Positions 34,933 through 44,600 of a stretch of 64,000 nucleotides of DNA are shown here, in pieces. The position numbers and the translations under genes are program-made. The stretch comes from an uncultured Prevotellaceae bacterium. GTDB lineage: Bacteria; Bacteroidota; Bacteroidia; Bacteroidales; Muribaculaceae. The DNA lies in assembly GCA_900317325.1 (NCBI GenBank), contig ONGE01000001.1, positions 62,001 to 126,000 on the forward strand. The letters are read 5' to 3'. Under the pieces are notes generated by a model. The model was not told where the DNA came from. It saw only the letters and a list, made by a program, of their open reading frames with translations, and ran no database searches. How positions within the stretch are numbered: the stretch's first letter is position 1; each line of letters begins with the position of its first letter.

Positions 34933-36714
34933 ATGAAGAAAGTACATATCTTAATCCTATTGGCAACTGCATTACTGCCATTCACCACCAGGGCCACTGA
35001 ACAGACCGACCCCAGCGACCCGATTCCCGTTGACTCGCTCGCAACGATTGTCGAGGAAACCGTACAGGCCATCAACGATGCTGACACTGTACCCGTTACA
35101 GTTGTCGATAGTGTTTCGAGGCAAACGATTGAAAGCTCTATTAAGGGTGGTGCGGGTGATTTCTATATGTTGAAGGAAAGGAATAAGTTTCGGGAGTATC
35201 AAGGCCCCGATTTCCATTTTCTGAAGAACACCACCAACCCTGCCGTCCAACCCTACACCTTCATGCAGGACCAGACGTGGGTTGGCATCCCGGTGTTTGT
35301 AGCCGGTATGATAGCCAAGGGCGAGAAAGAGGCTTTCCGCCAAAACTACAACAATACGAACACCAAAATCCGCCTCGTTAAATACAACTTCCATAGCGAA
35401 ATCGACAATTACACCCAGTTCTCGGGCATTGCACTGACCGCAGGCCTGAAGATGGCTGGAGTTGAGGGCCGTTCATCGTGGCCACGACTGTTCGCCTCGT
35501 CACTCGCTTCCTACGGTGTGATGGCGGCCTTTGTCAACGGCATCAAATACACCGCCAGCGAGATGCGTCCTGATGGCTCGACCCGCAACTCGTGGCCCTC
35601 GGGGCACACGGCGACAGCCTTCGTCGGTGCGACCATCCTGCACAAGGAATACGGCCTGACGCGCTCGCCGTGGTACTCCATCGGCGGCTACACGGTAGCT
35701 ACCGCCACTGGTGTGATGCGCGTGCTCAACAACCGTCACTGGATCAGTGACGTGCTTTCGGGAGCCGGCATCGGTATTCTTTCCACTGAGTTGGTCTATG
35801 GCATCTGCGACCTGCTGTTCAAGGATAAAGGCTTGCTGATGAATGACCTCGCCTACTACCCCGACCTGAGGACGAATCCATCGTTTTTCTCCGTCTCGAT
35901 GGGTATCGGACTGGGGAACAAGAACTTGAACCTGCCCGGGTTCTCCTACGGTCTCCATTTTCCTGGTGACGACACTGATTACGGTCCTGATACAGAAACG
36001 CTCAAGCTCCAATTCCGCTCTGCGACAGCTGTGGGCGTGGAGGGAGCCTATTTCTTCAATCCCTACATCGGTATCGGCGGACGTCTTCGCGTCAAGAGCA
36101 CGCCTATCAATGGCTGGTCACAATTTGCCAATATCGAGAGAGAAAGTATGGAAGACATCACCCATGATCCCGATTATCTGGGCGCCATCCAATACTTTGA
36201 CCTCGAGATTGAAAGTGACCACATTACCGAATTCGCGGCCGATGCCGGCCTATACTTCAGCCTGCCGCTATCCAGCCGTTTTGCCATCGGCTCCAAGTTA
36301 CTCATTGGCCGCAGCATTATGGACGACATTGATGTGAATTCCAAATTCGTTGGAAAAGTGCTTCACTATGATGGAGATGACCATTTCTCGGTAGACGAAG
36401 AACACGTTGCCTACTGTGACTGGGACTACATTGATGTCCATGCCTCCAACTCGATGAAATTCGGTACAGGCCTGTCTCTTACCTGGGCTTATAAAAACGC
36501 ATTCTCGTGGCGCGTGTTCTGTGATTATGATTATTCCCACAAAACCTATACAGCCACCTACGCCCCGTTCATATACTTGGAAGATTTTTGTCCAGATCTG
36601 CGTAATTATTACATTACTGAATACAACTGGGATCCCGTGCAGGAGTTCAAATCCAGTGCGAGCAAACACCTGCACCAGTGGGTACTGGGCGGATCGCTGT
36701 GCATCTCCTTTTAA
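34933..36714 (+). CDS. PAP2 family phosphatase with C-terminal outer-membrane-barrel-like domain
   Basis: A 593-residue protein. The start MKKVHILILLATALLPFTTRA gives a signal peptide; a longer frame reaching into the ClC gene is rejected. The PAP2 domain (about 105-295) has KYTASEMRP (motif 1), WPSGHTATAF (motif 2, catalytic His225) and VMRVLNNRHWISDVLSG (motif 3, His269 and Asp273), so it should be active on a lipid phosphate or diphosphate. From about 310 to the last residue (Phe) alternating strands such as VGVEGAYFFNPYIGIGGRLRVKS and VLGGSLCISF look like an outer-membrane barrel. It may be an envelope lipid phosphatase; undecaprenyl pyrophosphate or lipid A are candidate substrates. Confidence 0.82.
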   Translation: MKKVHILILLATALLPFTTRATEQTDPSDPIPVDSLATIVEETVQAINDADTVPVTVVDSVSRQTIESSIKGGAGDFYMLKERNKFREYQGPDFHFLKNTTNPAVQPYTFMQDQTWVGIPVFVAGMIAKGEKEAFRQNYNNTNTKIRLVKYNFHSEIDNYTQFSGIALTAGLKMAGVEGRSSWPRLFASSLASYGVMAAFVNGIKYTASEMRPDGSTRNSWPSGHTATAFVGATILHKEYGLTRSPWYSIGGYTVATATGVMRVLNNRHWISDVLSGAGIGILSTELVYGICDLLFKDKGLLMNDLAYYPDLRTNPSFFSVSMGIGLGNKNLNLPGFSYGLHFPGDDTDYGPDTETLKLQFRSATAVGVEGAYFFNPYIGIGGRLRVKSTPINGWSQFANIERESMEDITHDPDYLGAIQYFDLEIESDHITEFAADAGLYFSLPLSSRFAIGSKLLIGRSIMDDIDVNSKFVGKVLHYDGDDHFSVDEEHVAYCDWDYIDVHASNSMKFGTGLSLTWAYKNAFSWRVFCDYDYSHKTYTATYAPFIYLEDFCPDLRNYYITEYNWDPVQEFKSSASKHLHQWVLGGSLCISF

Positions 36715-36765
36715 CCAATTGGACCAATTGGACTTATTAGACCAATTTGACCAATTCAACCAACA
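36712..36765 (+). repeat. 9-base tandem array starting at the PAP2 gene stop codon
   Basis: Units taaccaatt, ggaccaatt, ggacttatt, agaccaatt, tgaccaatt and caaccaaca. The TAA of the first unit is the stop codon, and the array fills the whole gap to fmt. Confidence 0.9.
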
Positions 36766-36770
36766 ACAAT

Positions 36771-37751
36771 ATGACTAAAGAGGATTTGAAGATTGTTTTT
36801 TTCGGGACCCCCGACTTTGCTGTCGAGAGCCTGAGTCGTCTCGTTGACGGTGGCTATAACGTGGCTGCCGTGGTCACCATGCCCGACAAGCCTGCTGGAC
36901 GCGGCCGCCAGCTGCAACAGAGCGATGTGAAGCGCTATGCTGTGAAACACGGCCTGCCAGTGCTGCAGCCCGTGAGCCTCAAGGACGAGGCCTTTATCGA
37001 GGAGTTGCGCGCATTCAATGCCCAGCTGTTCATCGTCATCGCCTTCAGGATGCTGCCCGAGGCCGTGTGGCAAATGCCGCCGTTGGGCACCTTCAATCTG
37101 CACGCCTCGCTGCTGCCGCGTTACCGCGGCGCCGCCCCCATCAACTGGGCCGTTATGAACGGCGACACCGAGACAGGCGTGACCACTTTTTTCCTCAAGC
37201 ATGAAATCGACACGGGCGACGTCATCCAGCAGCGCTCCTGCCCCATCGGCCGTCAAGAGAACGTGGAGGACATCCACGACCGCCTGATGGTCATGGGTGC
37301 CGACATGGTGCTCGAGACCGTCGATGCCATCATCGCCGGCACAGTCAAGCCTATCCCGCAGGACCAGTTGCTCACAGCAGGCCAGCAAGCCACTCCGGCA
37401 CCCAAGATTTTCAAGGACACCTGCCGCATTGACTGGAGCCGTCCCGCCGAGTCTCTGTATAACCACATCCGCGGCCTGTCGCCCTACCCTGCAGCCTGGA
37501 CGACACTAGAGAACGAGGATGGCAAGGAGGCCGTTACCCTCAAGGTCTATACCACCGGCGAGCCTGAACCGTTCACCGCCAGTGAAACCCCTGTTCCCGG
37601 CACCATCAAGGCCGACCGCAAAACCATGCGCGTGGCCTGTGCCGACGGCTGGCTGCAATTGATTTCCCTGCAGCAGTCAGGCAAGAAGCGAATGGAGACC
37701 GACGCGTTCCTGCGCGGCTTCGTGCTCTCGCCAACCGCACATTGCCAGTAA
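36771..37751 (+). CDS. fmt: Methionyl-tRNA formyltransferase
   Basis: A 326-residue enzyme that formylates initiator Met-tRNA. The start MTKEDLKIVFFGTPDFAVESL is chosen; an in-frame ATG eight codons earlier lies inside the repeat array. Motifs: PDKPAGRGRQLQ, the catalytic region GTFNLHASLLPRYRGAAPINWAV (Asn, His), TFFLKHEIDTGDVI, and the C-terminal tRNA-binding domain (from about 210, APKIFKDTCRIDW). The downstream hairpins end the transcript. Confidence 0.95.
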   Translation: MTKEDLKIVFFGTPDFAVESLSRLVDGGYNVAAVVTMPDKPAGRGRQLQQSDVKRYAVKHGLPVLQPVSLKDEAFIEELRAFNAQLFIVIAFRMLPEAVWQMPPLGTFNLHASLLPRYRGAAPINWAVMNGDTETGVTTFFLKHEIDTGDVIQQRSCPIGRQENVEDIHDRLMVMGADMVLETVDAIIAGTVKPIPQDQLLTAGQQATPAPKIFKDTCRIDWSRPAESLYNHIRGLSPYPAAWTTLENEDGKEAVTLKVYTTGEPEPFTASETPVPGTIKADRKTMRVACADGWLQLISLQQSGKKRMETDAFLRGFVLSPTAHCQ

Positions 37752-37767
37752 TCACACAGCACATTCT

Positions 37768-37832
37768 ACAGGCGATTGCTATCGCCTGTGAGACACAAGA
37801 GAGGCGCCCCAGTTCGGGACGCCCCTCTTTTT
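37768..37832 (+). terminator. Tandem hairpins after fmt
   Basis: A perfect 9-base stem (ACAGGCGAT/ATCGCCTGT, 37768-37789) and then a GC-rich stem (agaggcgcccc/gggacgcccctct, 37800-37827) with a five-T run. The second is nearly the same as the hairpin at 41581-41611. It lies between the convergent fmt and C10 genes. Confidence 0.8.
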
Positions 37833-37884
37833 CAGTAGTATTCACATGCCAGACCGTTTTGACGGTCTGATGAGAACGTCAGCA

Positions 37885-40800
37885 TCATTCAATCACCAGA
37901 AGTCGGTTGGTGCTAACGACATTAGGCTTCGATGCATTGGCGCTGGTGGATACCAGGTTGATCATTGCCGTAACGTCCGAGACGTTGATTTCGCCATCTC
38001 CATTAACGTCGCCACAGATCGGGCAAACCTCACCACCAGCTACCACAGCATTGATAACGGCAGTCACGTCCGAGATGTTGATAGCGCCATCGTGGTTCGC
38101 GTCACCACGCTCGTAGCCATGACCGTTCTCGAACAGGGTTACTTCCTCGACGTTGCTCCAGTCGCTCTCGGTGCCGTCGGCATAATAAGCCTTCACCTTA
38201 TAGAGGAAGGTGCCCTCGGCCGTGAGGTCGTTCACGATGTAGCTCTTGTTGGTAATGCCCTCAATCAAGCGATAGTTGGCATCGCCGGTCTCGGTAGCTT
38301 TGAGCTTGGCAGTCTCGGTAATGTCACCGGGATAAACCGTAATGCTCTTGATAGCGATATAGTTGGCACGACCTTGTACTCTTACCTGATCGCTGGACGA
38401 GCAGTTCAAGACGACAGTGATGGTCTGGAATTCATCCTCATCAGTCGAACCGAGGGTGTAGTCCTGGTATGCCGAGTTGGTTGCAATGCGTACCTGGCCT
38501 ACACCATAATTGGACGGATAGTAAGATTTCACGTTAACCACTACAGTCACCTTGTCATAGCCGGTAAGGTCAAGCGTCGGGCTTATAATAGAACCATAGG
38601 TCGTCGTCGACCACCAACCGGAGCCTGTCGTTGCGCCGGTGATAACAAAGCCGTCGTTGATGTAGAGATAGTTCTCGGCCGTCCAGCCCTCGGGCAGGTA
38701 TTGCGAAGCCGTGCTGGCGCAGTTGGGCAACTGATTATTATCGTTGGTAACAGCTTCGATGCCGGTGAGGTCGCAAACACTGACGGGATCGGGAGTCACG
38801 GGCTCGGCGGGCTTAGCCGATACCTCGAGGGTGTAGCTGGTCACGTTGTTGTCGGGTGTCTCGTCGGTCCATTCGGCACAGAATCTGGTCAAGTTGATGT
38901 AGCTCTCATTAGCGGGCAGCATCACGGGAGCATACTTCACGAGGTCAGCCTGGCCGTTGAGCGTTACGGTAACGGGCTGAGCATTGGGACTGGTGAGAGT
39001 CACGGTGCCCGTGTGGATGCCGAATGCCGTCGGCGTGTAGGTCACGTTGACAGTAGCATTGTCAGCCTCACCCGATACGATCTCGGTCTTGTCGATGGTG
39101 AAGCCCTCGCCCTCAACTGCCAACGACACGTTACCCTCGAGGAATGCGCTGTTCACAACAAACGACTTGGTGACAGGTGTACCAACGGTGGTGACAAAGT
39201 CGAGAGTCGTGGGATTAGCGGTAATGGTGGGTGTCGTGGTTGCGATACCGCTGAGCGTAACAGTAACGGGCTGTGCACCATTGCTGGTCAGAGTGACAGT
39301 GCCCGTAGAAGAGCCGCCAGTGGTAGGACGATACGTCACGGTAACCTCTGCACCTTCGGCAGCAGCGGCCCTGGTGATGTTAGTCTTGTTGATTGAGAAG
39401 CCATTGCCCGAAACGGCCAGCGAAACATTAGCGGTCAAGTCGGTTCCAGTCACGGTAAATGTCTTGGTCACCTCATCGCCGACATTGGCGTTGAACGACA
39501 GTGACCTGGGATTAGCTGCCAATGTTGGAACACCAACGGCTGTACCACTGAGGGCCACGGTAACATCTTGTGCACCGTTGCATTTCAGCACAACGTTGCC
39601 ATTGTAAGTGCCACTGGCAGTGGGATTGAAAGTAACGGTAACCGTTACAGTTTTACCATTGACAGCATTACGGGTGATGTTCGTCTTATCAATGGTGTAG
39701 CCTGTTCCGCTGCACGACAGGGTAACCACGCTACCTGAAGTCAGGTTGGAACCTGTCACGTCAAAGGTCTGGGTTACAGGAGTGCCGACGTTGGTTGAGA
39801 AATTCAACGATGTGGGATTAACCGTCAACTTGGGCACGGTGGTGGAAGTACCCGTGAGACTGATGGTCTGACTCTGGGCGTTAGAACTGCTCACGGTAAT
39901 CGTTCCGGTCTGAGTGCCGGCAGCTGTGGGAGCATAGGTTACAGTGACCTGGGCGCCAGCCTTGGCCTGGGCTGCCGTCAGGGTATTGGGAGACACACTG
40001 TAAACCGCGCTGCCGCTCTTGGAAATGGTGACATCACCCAGCAGGTTGGAACCAGTTACAGTGAAGGTCTGGGTATAAGTCTCACCCGTGTTGCCGGTGA
40101 ATGACAACGAGGTGGGAGTTACACTCAATTCAGGAACGGTAGAAGCACCACCGGGGGGCTGGATGCCCACGATAGCCTGCTGTTGAGAGCTGAAGGTGTA
40201 ACCGCCGTAGGTGAATGAGTTCATCGCATACCAGCTGTTACCATCACCACTCCAACCGAAGTTCACGTGGTACTTGCCATCGCTGTCACGGTAACCATCC
40301 ACGTTGAAGGCGTGACCGCCACCCTGGGTATCAACACCCAGATAAACAACGGGACGGCCTGCAGCCATCTCATTCTGAATCAAAGCGCCCCAGTTGGCCT
40401 CGCTATAAGACGACTTGTTGGCCAATCGGGTGTTGGAATCATAACCCAAAGTCTTGAACATGGTAGCAATGATCTGTGAGTTGGTGGTGTAGATACCACT
40501 GCCACCGGCAGCTTCTGTACCATACATCATCTTCTCAAGCTGACCCACATAACGCATCAGCGTGGCCACGGCATTGGACTGAGTTGAGTTGTAACTGGTG
40601 TAAGTATCCTTCATGTTTGCCCAATCAAAGGTAGTGGCAGCCACCGAAGGATAAGTGAAGTTTACACTCTGATAATATGATAATTCAAGGGCAGCAGTGT
40701 AAGAGGCTACTGCAGGAACCTGAGTGGTCGGGTATTTCCAGTAGTACAGCACCATCGATGCCGAAGTTGCGGGGCAACCCGTCAAGCACTGGTAAGATTT

Positions 40801-41307
40801 ATTGTTATAGGTGAAAGCGCACTGACTCCAGTACGGGGCCATCTGATCCCATTTCGCCGTAAGCAGCGGGCCGTAGGTGACAGCACGCAACTTGGGAGTC
40901 AATGACTGTGAAGGTTTCTCGACCTGAATGTTGGGATGATTATGAAGGTACTCGATTTCCCCCTTGTACTGGTCGAGCACGGCTTGCATCGACGGCGCCA
41001 GGCGGTTGATATCCTTCAGCGGCTCATCACCGACCATGAGGATTTCCTCAGCACGGTCGTCACCTGCCACAACCAGGAAGGTGGACGAGGTGTTGAAGAT
41101 ATAATACACGGGCTTATTCAGCTTGGTATCGCCAATCTCGGTCTTGAGCAAGACGGGCTTTAAAGCTGAGGAAGCCATCATTTTACCTGCATACATTTGA
41201 TTCAGGTAACTTTGAGCTGTTCTCTGGGCCTTTGCCAAATCGACAGGTGCGGCCGACAGAGACAATGTCGCAATAGCGACAGTCAACAAAAGCAAAAATT
41301 TTTTCAT
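37885..41307 (-). CDS. C10 family cysteine peptidase with Ig-like repeats and dockerin-like end (copy 1)
   Basis: An 1140-residue secreted protein; the start MKKFLLLLTVAIATLSLSA gives a signal peptide. Propeptide about 20-140, peptidase about 145-405 with LTGCPATSASMVLYYW (catalytic Cys178) and GGGHAFNVDGY (His332). Then five Ig-like repeats of about 85 residues, each with VTGSNL-like and VTVTYxPT segments and ending in xxVTLSG. After that there are a carbohydrate-binding-like module (about 830-1040) and two dockerin-like half repeats (GDANHDGAINISDVTAVINA, GDVNGDGEINVSDVTAMINL). It is a tandem paralogue of the next gene, with the same promoter type and the same 3' hairpin. Confidence 0.9.
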   Translation of the reverse strand: MKKFLLLLTVAIATLSLSAAPVDLAKAQRTAQSYLNQMYAGKMMASSALKPVLLKTEIGDTKLNKPVYYIFNTSSTFLVVAGDDRAEEILMVGDEPLKDINRLAPSMQAVLDQYKGEIEYLHNHPNIQVEKPSQSLTPKLRAVTYGPLLTAKWDQMAPYWSQCAFTYNNKSYQCLTGCPATSASMVLYYWKYPTTQVPAVASYTAALELSYYQSVNFTYPSVAATTFDWANMKDTYTSYNSTQSNAVATLMRYVGQLEKMMYGTEAAGGSGIYTTNSQIIATMFKTLGYDSNTRLANKSSYSEANWGALIQNEMAAGRPVVYLGVDTQGGGHAFNVDGYRDSDGKYHVNFGWSGDGNSWYAMNSFTYGGYTFSSQQQAIVGIQPPGGASTVPELSVTPTSLSFTGNTGETYTQTFTVTGSNLLGDVTISKSGSAVYSVSPNTLTAAQAKAGAQVTVTYAPTAAGTQTGTITVSSSNAQSQTISLTGTSTTVPKLTVNPTSLNFSTNVGTPVTQTFDVTGSNLTSGSVVTLSCSGTGYTIDKTNITRNAVNGKTVTVTVTFNPTASGTYNGNVVLKCNGAQDVTVALSGTAVGVPTLAANPRSLSFNANVGDEVTKTFTVTGTDLTANVSLAVSGNGFSINKTNITRAAAAEGAEVTVTYRPTTGGSSTGTVTLTSNGAQPVTVTLSGIATTTPTITANPTTLDFVTTVGTPVTKSFVVNSAFLEGNVSLAVEGEGFTIDKTEIVSGEADNATVNVTYTPTAFGIHTGTVTLTSPNAQPVTVTLNGQADLVKYAPVMLPANESYINLTRFCAEWTDETPDNNVTSYTLEVSAKPAEPVTPDPVSVCDLTGIEAVTNDNNQLPNCASTASQYLPEGWTAENYLYINDGFVITGATTGSGWWSTTTYGSIISPTLDLTGYDKVTVVVNVKSYYPSNYGVGQVRIATNSAYQDYTLGSTDEDEFQTITVVLNCSSSDQVRVQGRANYIAIKSITVYPGDITETAKLKATETGDANYRLIEGITNKSYIVNDLTAEGTFLYKVKAYYADGTESDWSNVEEVTLFENGHGYERGDANHDGAINISDVTAVINAVVAGGEVCPICGDVNGDGEINVSDVTAMINLVSTSANASKPNVVSTNRLLVIE

Positions 41308-41372
41308 AAGCGAAAAATGGTAATTAATTACAATATATGAATTGGTTAATCTTCGGTCTATGTTTGGACTGG

Positions 41373-41404
41373 CAAAAATACAACACTCAATCGGAAATAA
41401 CAAA
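41373..41404 (-). promoter_or_regulatory. Predicted promoter of C10 gene copy 1
   Basis: Minus strand: TTTG (41404-41401), 20 bases, TATTTTTG (41380-41373). The sequence around it is also found before copy 2. The rest of the 356-base gap holds the hairpin at 41581 and no credible gene. Confidence 0.65.
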
Positions 41405-41580
41405 TTATTTCTTTTTATTTATCAATATTTCACGACAAAAGGTGATATACCGAAACAAGTAGCCCAAAATCCCCAGGGGTGACTGCTTCATCGACCAGAA
41501 CCGCCCCACCGGGATTCTATACAGCAGCGCATAACCACTGAGCACCTGCTCACATGGATTGCAATCGCCAGCATGACACA

Positions 41581-41616
41581 AGAGGGGCGCCCCGAATCGG
41601 GACGCCCCTCTATTTT
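41581..41616. terminator. GC-rich hairpin after C10 gene copy 2
   Basis: Stem agaggggcg-c-cccg / cggg-a-cgcccctct with loop aat, then tatttt. Followed by cagacc..ggtctg, as after copy 1 (37851-37870). It shows that the 3' flank was duplicated with the gene. Confidence 0.75.
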
Positions 41617-41663
41617 CAGTATTCACACGGCAGACCATCAAAACGGTCTGTCAGGAATTGTCA

Positions 41664-44600
41664 TTAAAACTCAACAAGGCGGTTGATGTTAACGGCCTGA
41701 ACCTTGGGAGCATTGGTGCTGTTGGCCACCAGGTTGATCATTGCGGTTACATCCGAGATGTTGACATTTCCATCGCCATTGAGGTCACCACAGATCGGGC
41801 AAACCTCACCACCGGCAACTACTGCATTGATCACGGCAGTCACATCAGAGATGTTGACAGCGCCATCGTGGTTCACGTCACCAAGCTCATAGCCATGGCC
41901 GTTCTCGAACAGGGTTACCTCCTCGATGTTACTCCAATCGCTCTCGGTGCCATCCTGGTACAGAGCCTTAACCCTGTAGAGGAAGGTACCCTCGGCGGTC
42001 AGATTCTCAACGTTGTAGAACCTGTCGGTGATGCCAGTGATCAGACGGCTGTTCTCATCGCCGGTCTCCTGGGCAAGGAGCATGGTGTAGGTTGCGTTGG
42101 TGTCGCCAGCATAGATCTTGATGTCCTGGATGGCGAACAGGTTCTCAACACCCTCAAATACCACCTGGTCGTTCTCGGCAACATCAAGCACTACGGTATA
42201 GGTGTTGAAGTTATCGGTGCCAAGAACAACTTCCTGTGATCCGGCACTGGTCTTCACGCGGATGGTTGCAGCGCCATAATAGCTTGCATAGTAGGAATAA
42301 GCACTCATCACAACGGTTACCTTGTCATAGCCGGTGAAGTCATAGGTCTTAGAAGTGACACCGCAAGCGTTGCTGCTCAGGTAACCCGAGATGATGTATC
42401 CGTTATTGATCCACAGACCAGTCTGGGCAGTCCAACCATCAGGCAGATAGTCACTTGCCGAGCTGGCAACGTTGGTCAACTGGTTACTCGAGTTAGTCAC
42501 TGAAGTCAAGCTGGTGAAGTCGGCATCCTCGAGCAGGACGGGATCGAGAATCACGGGAGTTTCGGGCTTGAGCGTCACCTCAAGGGTGTAGCTTTCCACG
42601 TTAGCCTCGGGGGTAGCATCGGTCCAGTCGGCACGGAACTTGGTCAAGTTGATGAACTGCTCGTTGGCGGGCAGCATTACGGGAGTATACTTGGCAAGAT
42701 TAGCAGTACCGTTCAGGGCGACTGTCACATCTTCGGCACCAGCACTGGTCAGTGTGATCATAGCATTGTCGGTGCCAAGAGCGGTCGGGGTATAGGTAAC
42801 GGTAACGTCCACGCCGTTCAAGGCATCGGCGGCGGTGATGGTCATCGGCTCGATGCTGTAAACGCCATTCTCGTCGTTCAATGCCAGGTTCACATCACCG
42901 GTAAGGTTGGAACCGGAAACATGGAAGGTGGCAGTGGTGGGCTCGCCAATATTGGTGGTCAGGTCAAGAGCAGCGGGATTCACCACGATGGTGGGATCGC
43001 TGTTCTCCAGGAGGGTCACTTGCTTAACCTCGCTGTCGGCGACACCGCCATTGATGTAGTTGGCCACAACATAGAAGTTGAACGTGCCGGCCTCGGTGAG
43101 ACCAGTAACGGTATAGCTCTTGCTGGTGATACCGGTAATCACACGATAAGTGGCGTCACCGGTTTCGCTGGCCTTGAGCTGATTAGCAGCGGTGGGATCA
43201 CCGGCATAAATCTTCACGTACCTCATGTCGGGCATACCCGAGGTGGTGATCCTAACACGGTCGCTAGTGTTGCAATCCAGAACGAAGGTGTACCAGCTGA
43301 ACGAGTTACCGGACAGGTTAACGGTCTTGGTCTGGGCGTTGGTAGCCACAGTCATGGTGTTGTTGGACTGGTAGGGCTCAGAGTAAACCATCACGGTCAC
43401 CTTGTCATAGCCAGTGAGGTCGTAGGTTGCAGTCTGCACATAGGACGAGCTGCTTGATGACAAGTAGGCGGCACTATTGGAGCTATAATAGGTCAGACCG
43501 TTCTGCGACCATCCAGAAGGAATTGCGGCCGAAGAAGTCCAGTCGACAGAGTCAATCAGCGCATAGGGGGGCATGAACGGCTGGTCGCTCACATAGAGGG
43601 TGTAACTCTCCACGTTAGCGGCAGGAGTCTCGTCGGTCCAGCTAGCGGTGAACGAGGTGGAGGTGATATTGCTGGCATCGAGCAATACGGGATCGTAAGT
43701 CTCGAGGTCGGCGTTACCGTTGATCTTGAGCGTCACGGTCTCGGCACCGGTGCTGGTCAAGGTGACAGTAGCCTCGTGGGAACCGAATGTTGCAGGATTA
43801 TAGGTAACAGTTACAGTAGCTTCGTTCTGGGCCTGAGTTGCACTGACACTGGTGGTGCTCAGTGAGAAGGCATTGCTGCCGCTGAGGCTCAAGTTCACAT
43901 TGTCGGTGAGGTTGGCACCCTTAACGGTGAAGGTTGCGGTGACAGCATTGCCCACAATGGTGTTCATCATGAGCGAGGTGGGGTTAACCGTGATCCTGGG
44001 ATCGGTGAGAGCACCTGCGGGGGGCTCAATACCGATAATCATGGCCTCGCCATAGTTGAAGACATAAGAACCAGACTGGCCGGTTGCACCGGTAGCGGTG
44101 GTGAAGTTGTGCAGCGTGCAATAGCCGTTGCTGTCGCCGCTCCAGCCCCAGTTCACATAGTACTGACCGTTGGCGTTGCAGCCAAACACGTTGAAGGCGT
44201 GACCCGAAACGCTGTAGCCACCACTGACATCATAGGCCAGATACTCGATGGGACGACCGTTGTGCAACTCGTTCAACATATACTCGTTCCACTCGGCGTC
44301 GGTATACTGTTGCGGGCCATTAGTGTAGGTCCAACCCGAGCTAACAAGCTCGGTGAGCAGGAGGTACTGGGCATCGGTGTAACCCATGTTGAGGCAGCCC
44401 TGGTAAATCTCGGGGTCGTTGGCACCACTGGCACTGGTGCTGTACTGGTAATCGGGAATTGCCTGGCCGGCATAGCGCATCAGCCATGCCACGGCATCGG
44501 CCTGGGCCGATGTGTAGTTGTAATTGGACGGTCCGGTATATTCGTCGATGATGTTATCCCAATCGGCTTGGCGCTCGGGCAGAGCAGCAGCACTGAGGCC

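Noticed and set aside
41405-41641. 78-codon minus-strand frame between the two C10 genes
   Set aside because: It runs through the GC-rich terminator hairpin and the promoter of copy 1, and the matching flank of the other copy has no such frame.
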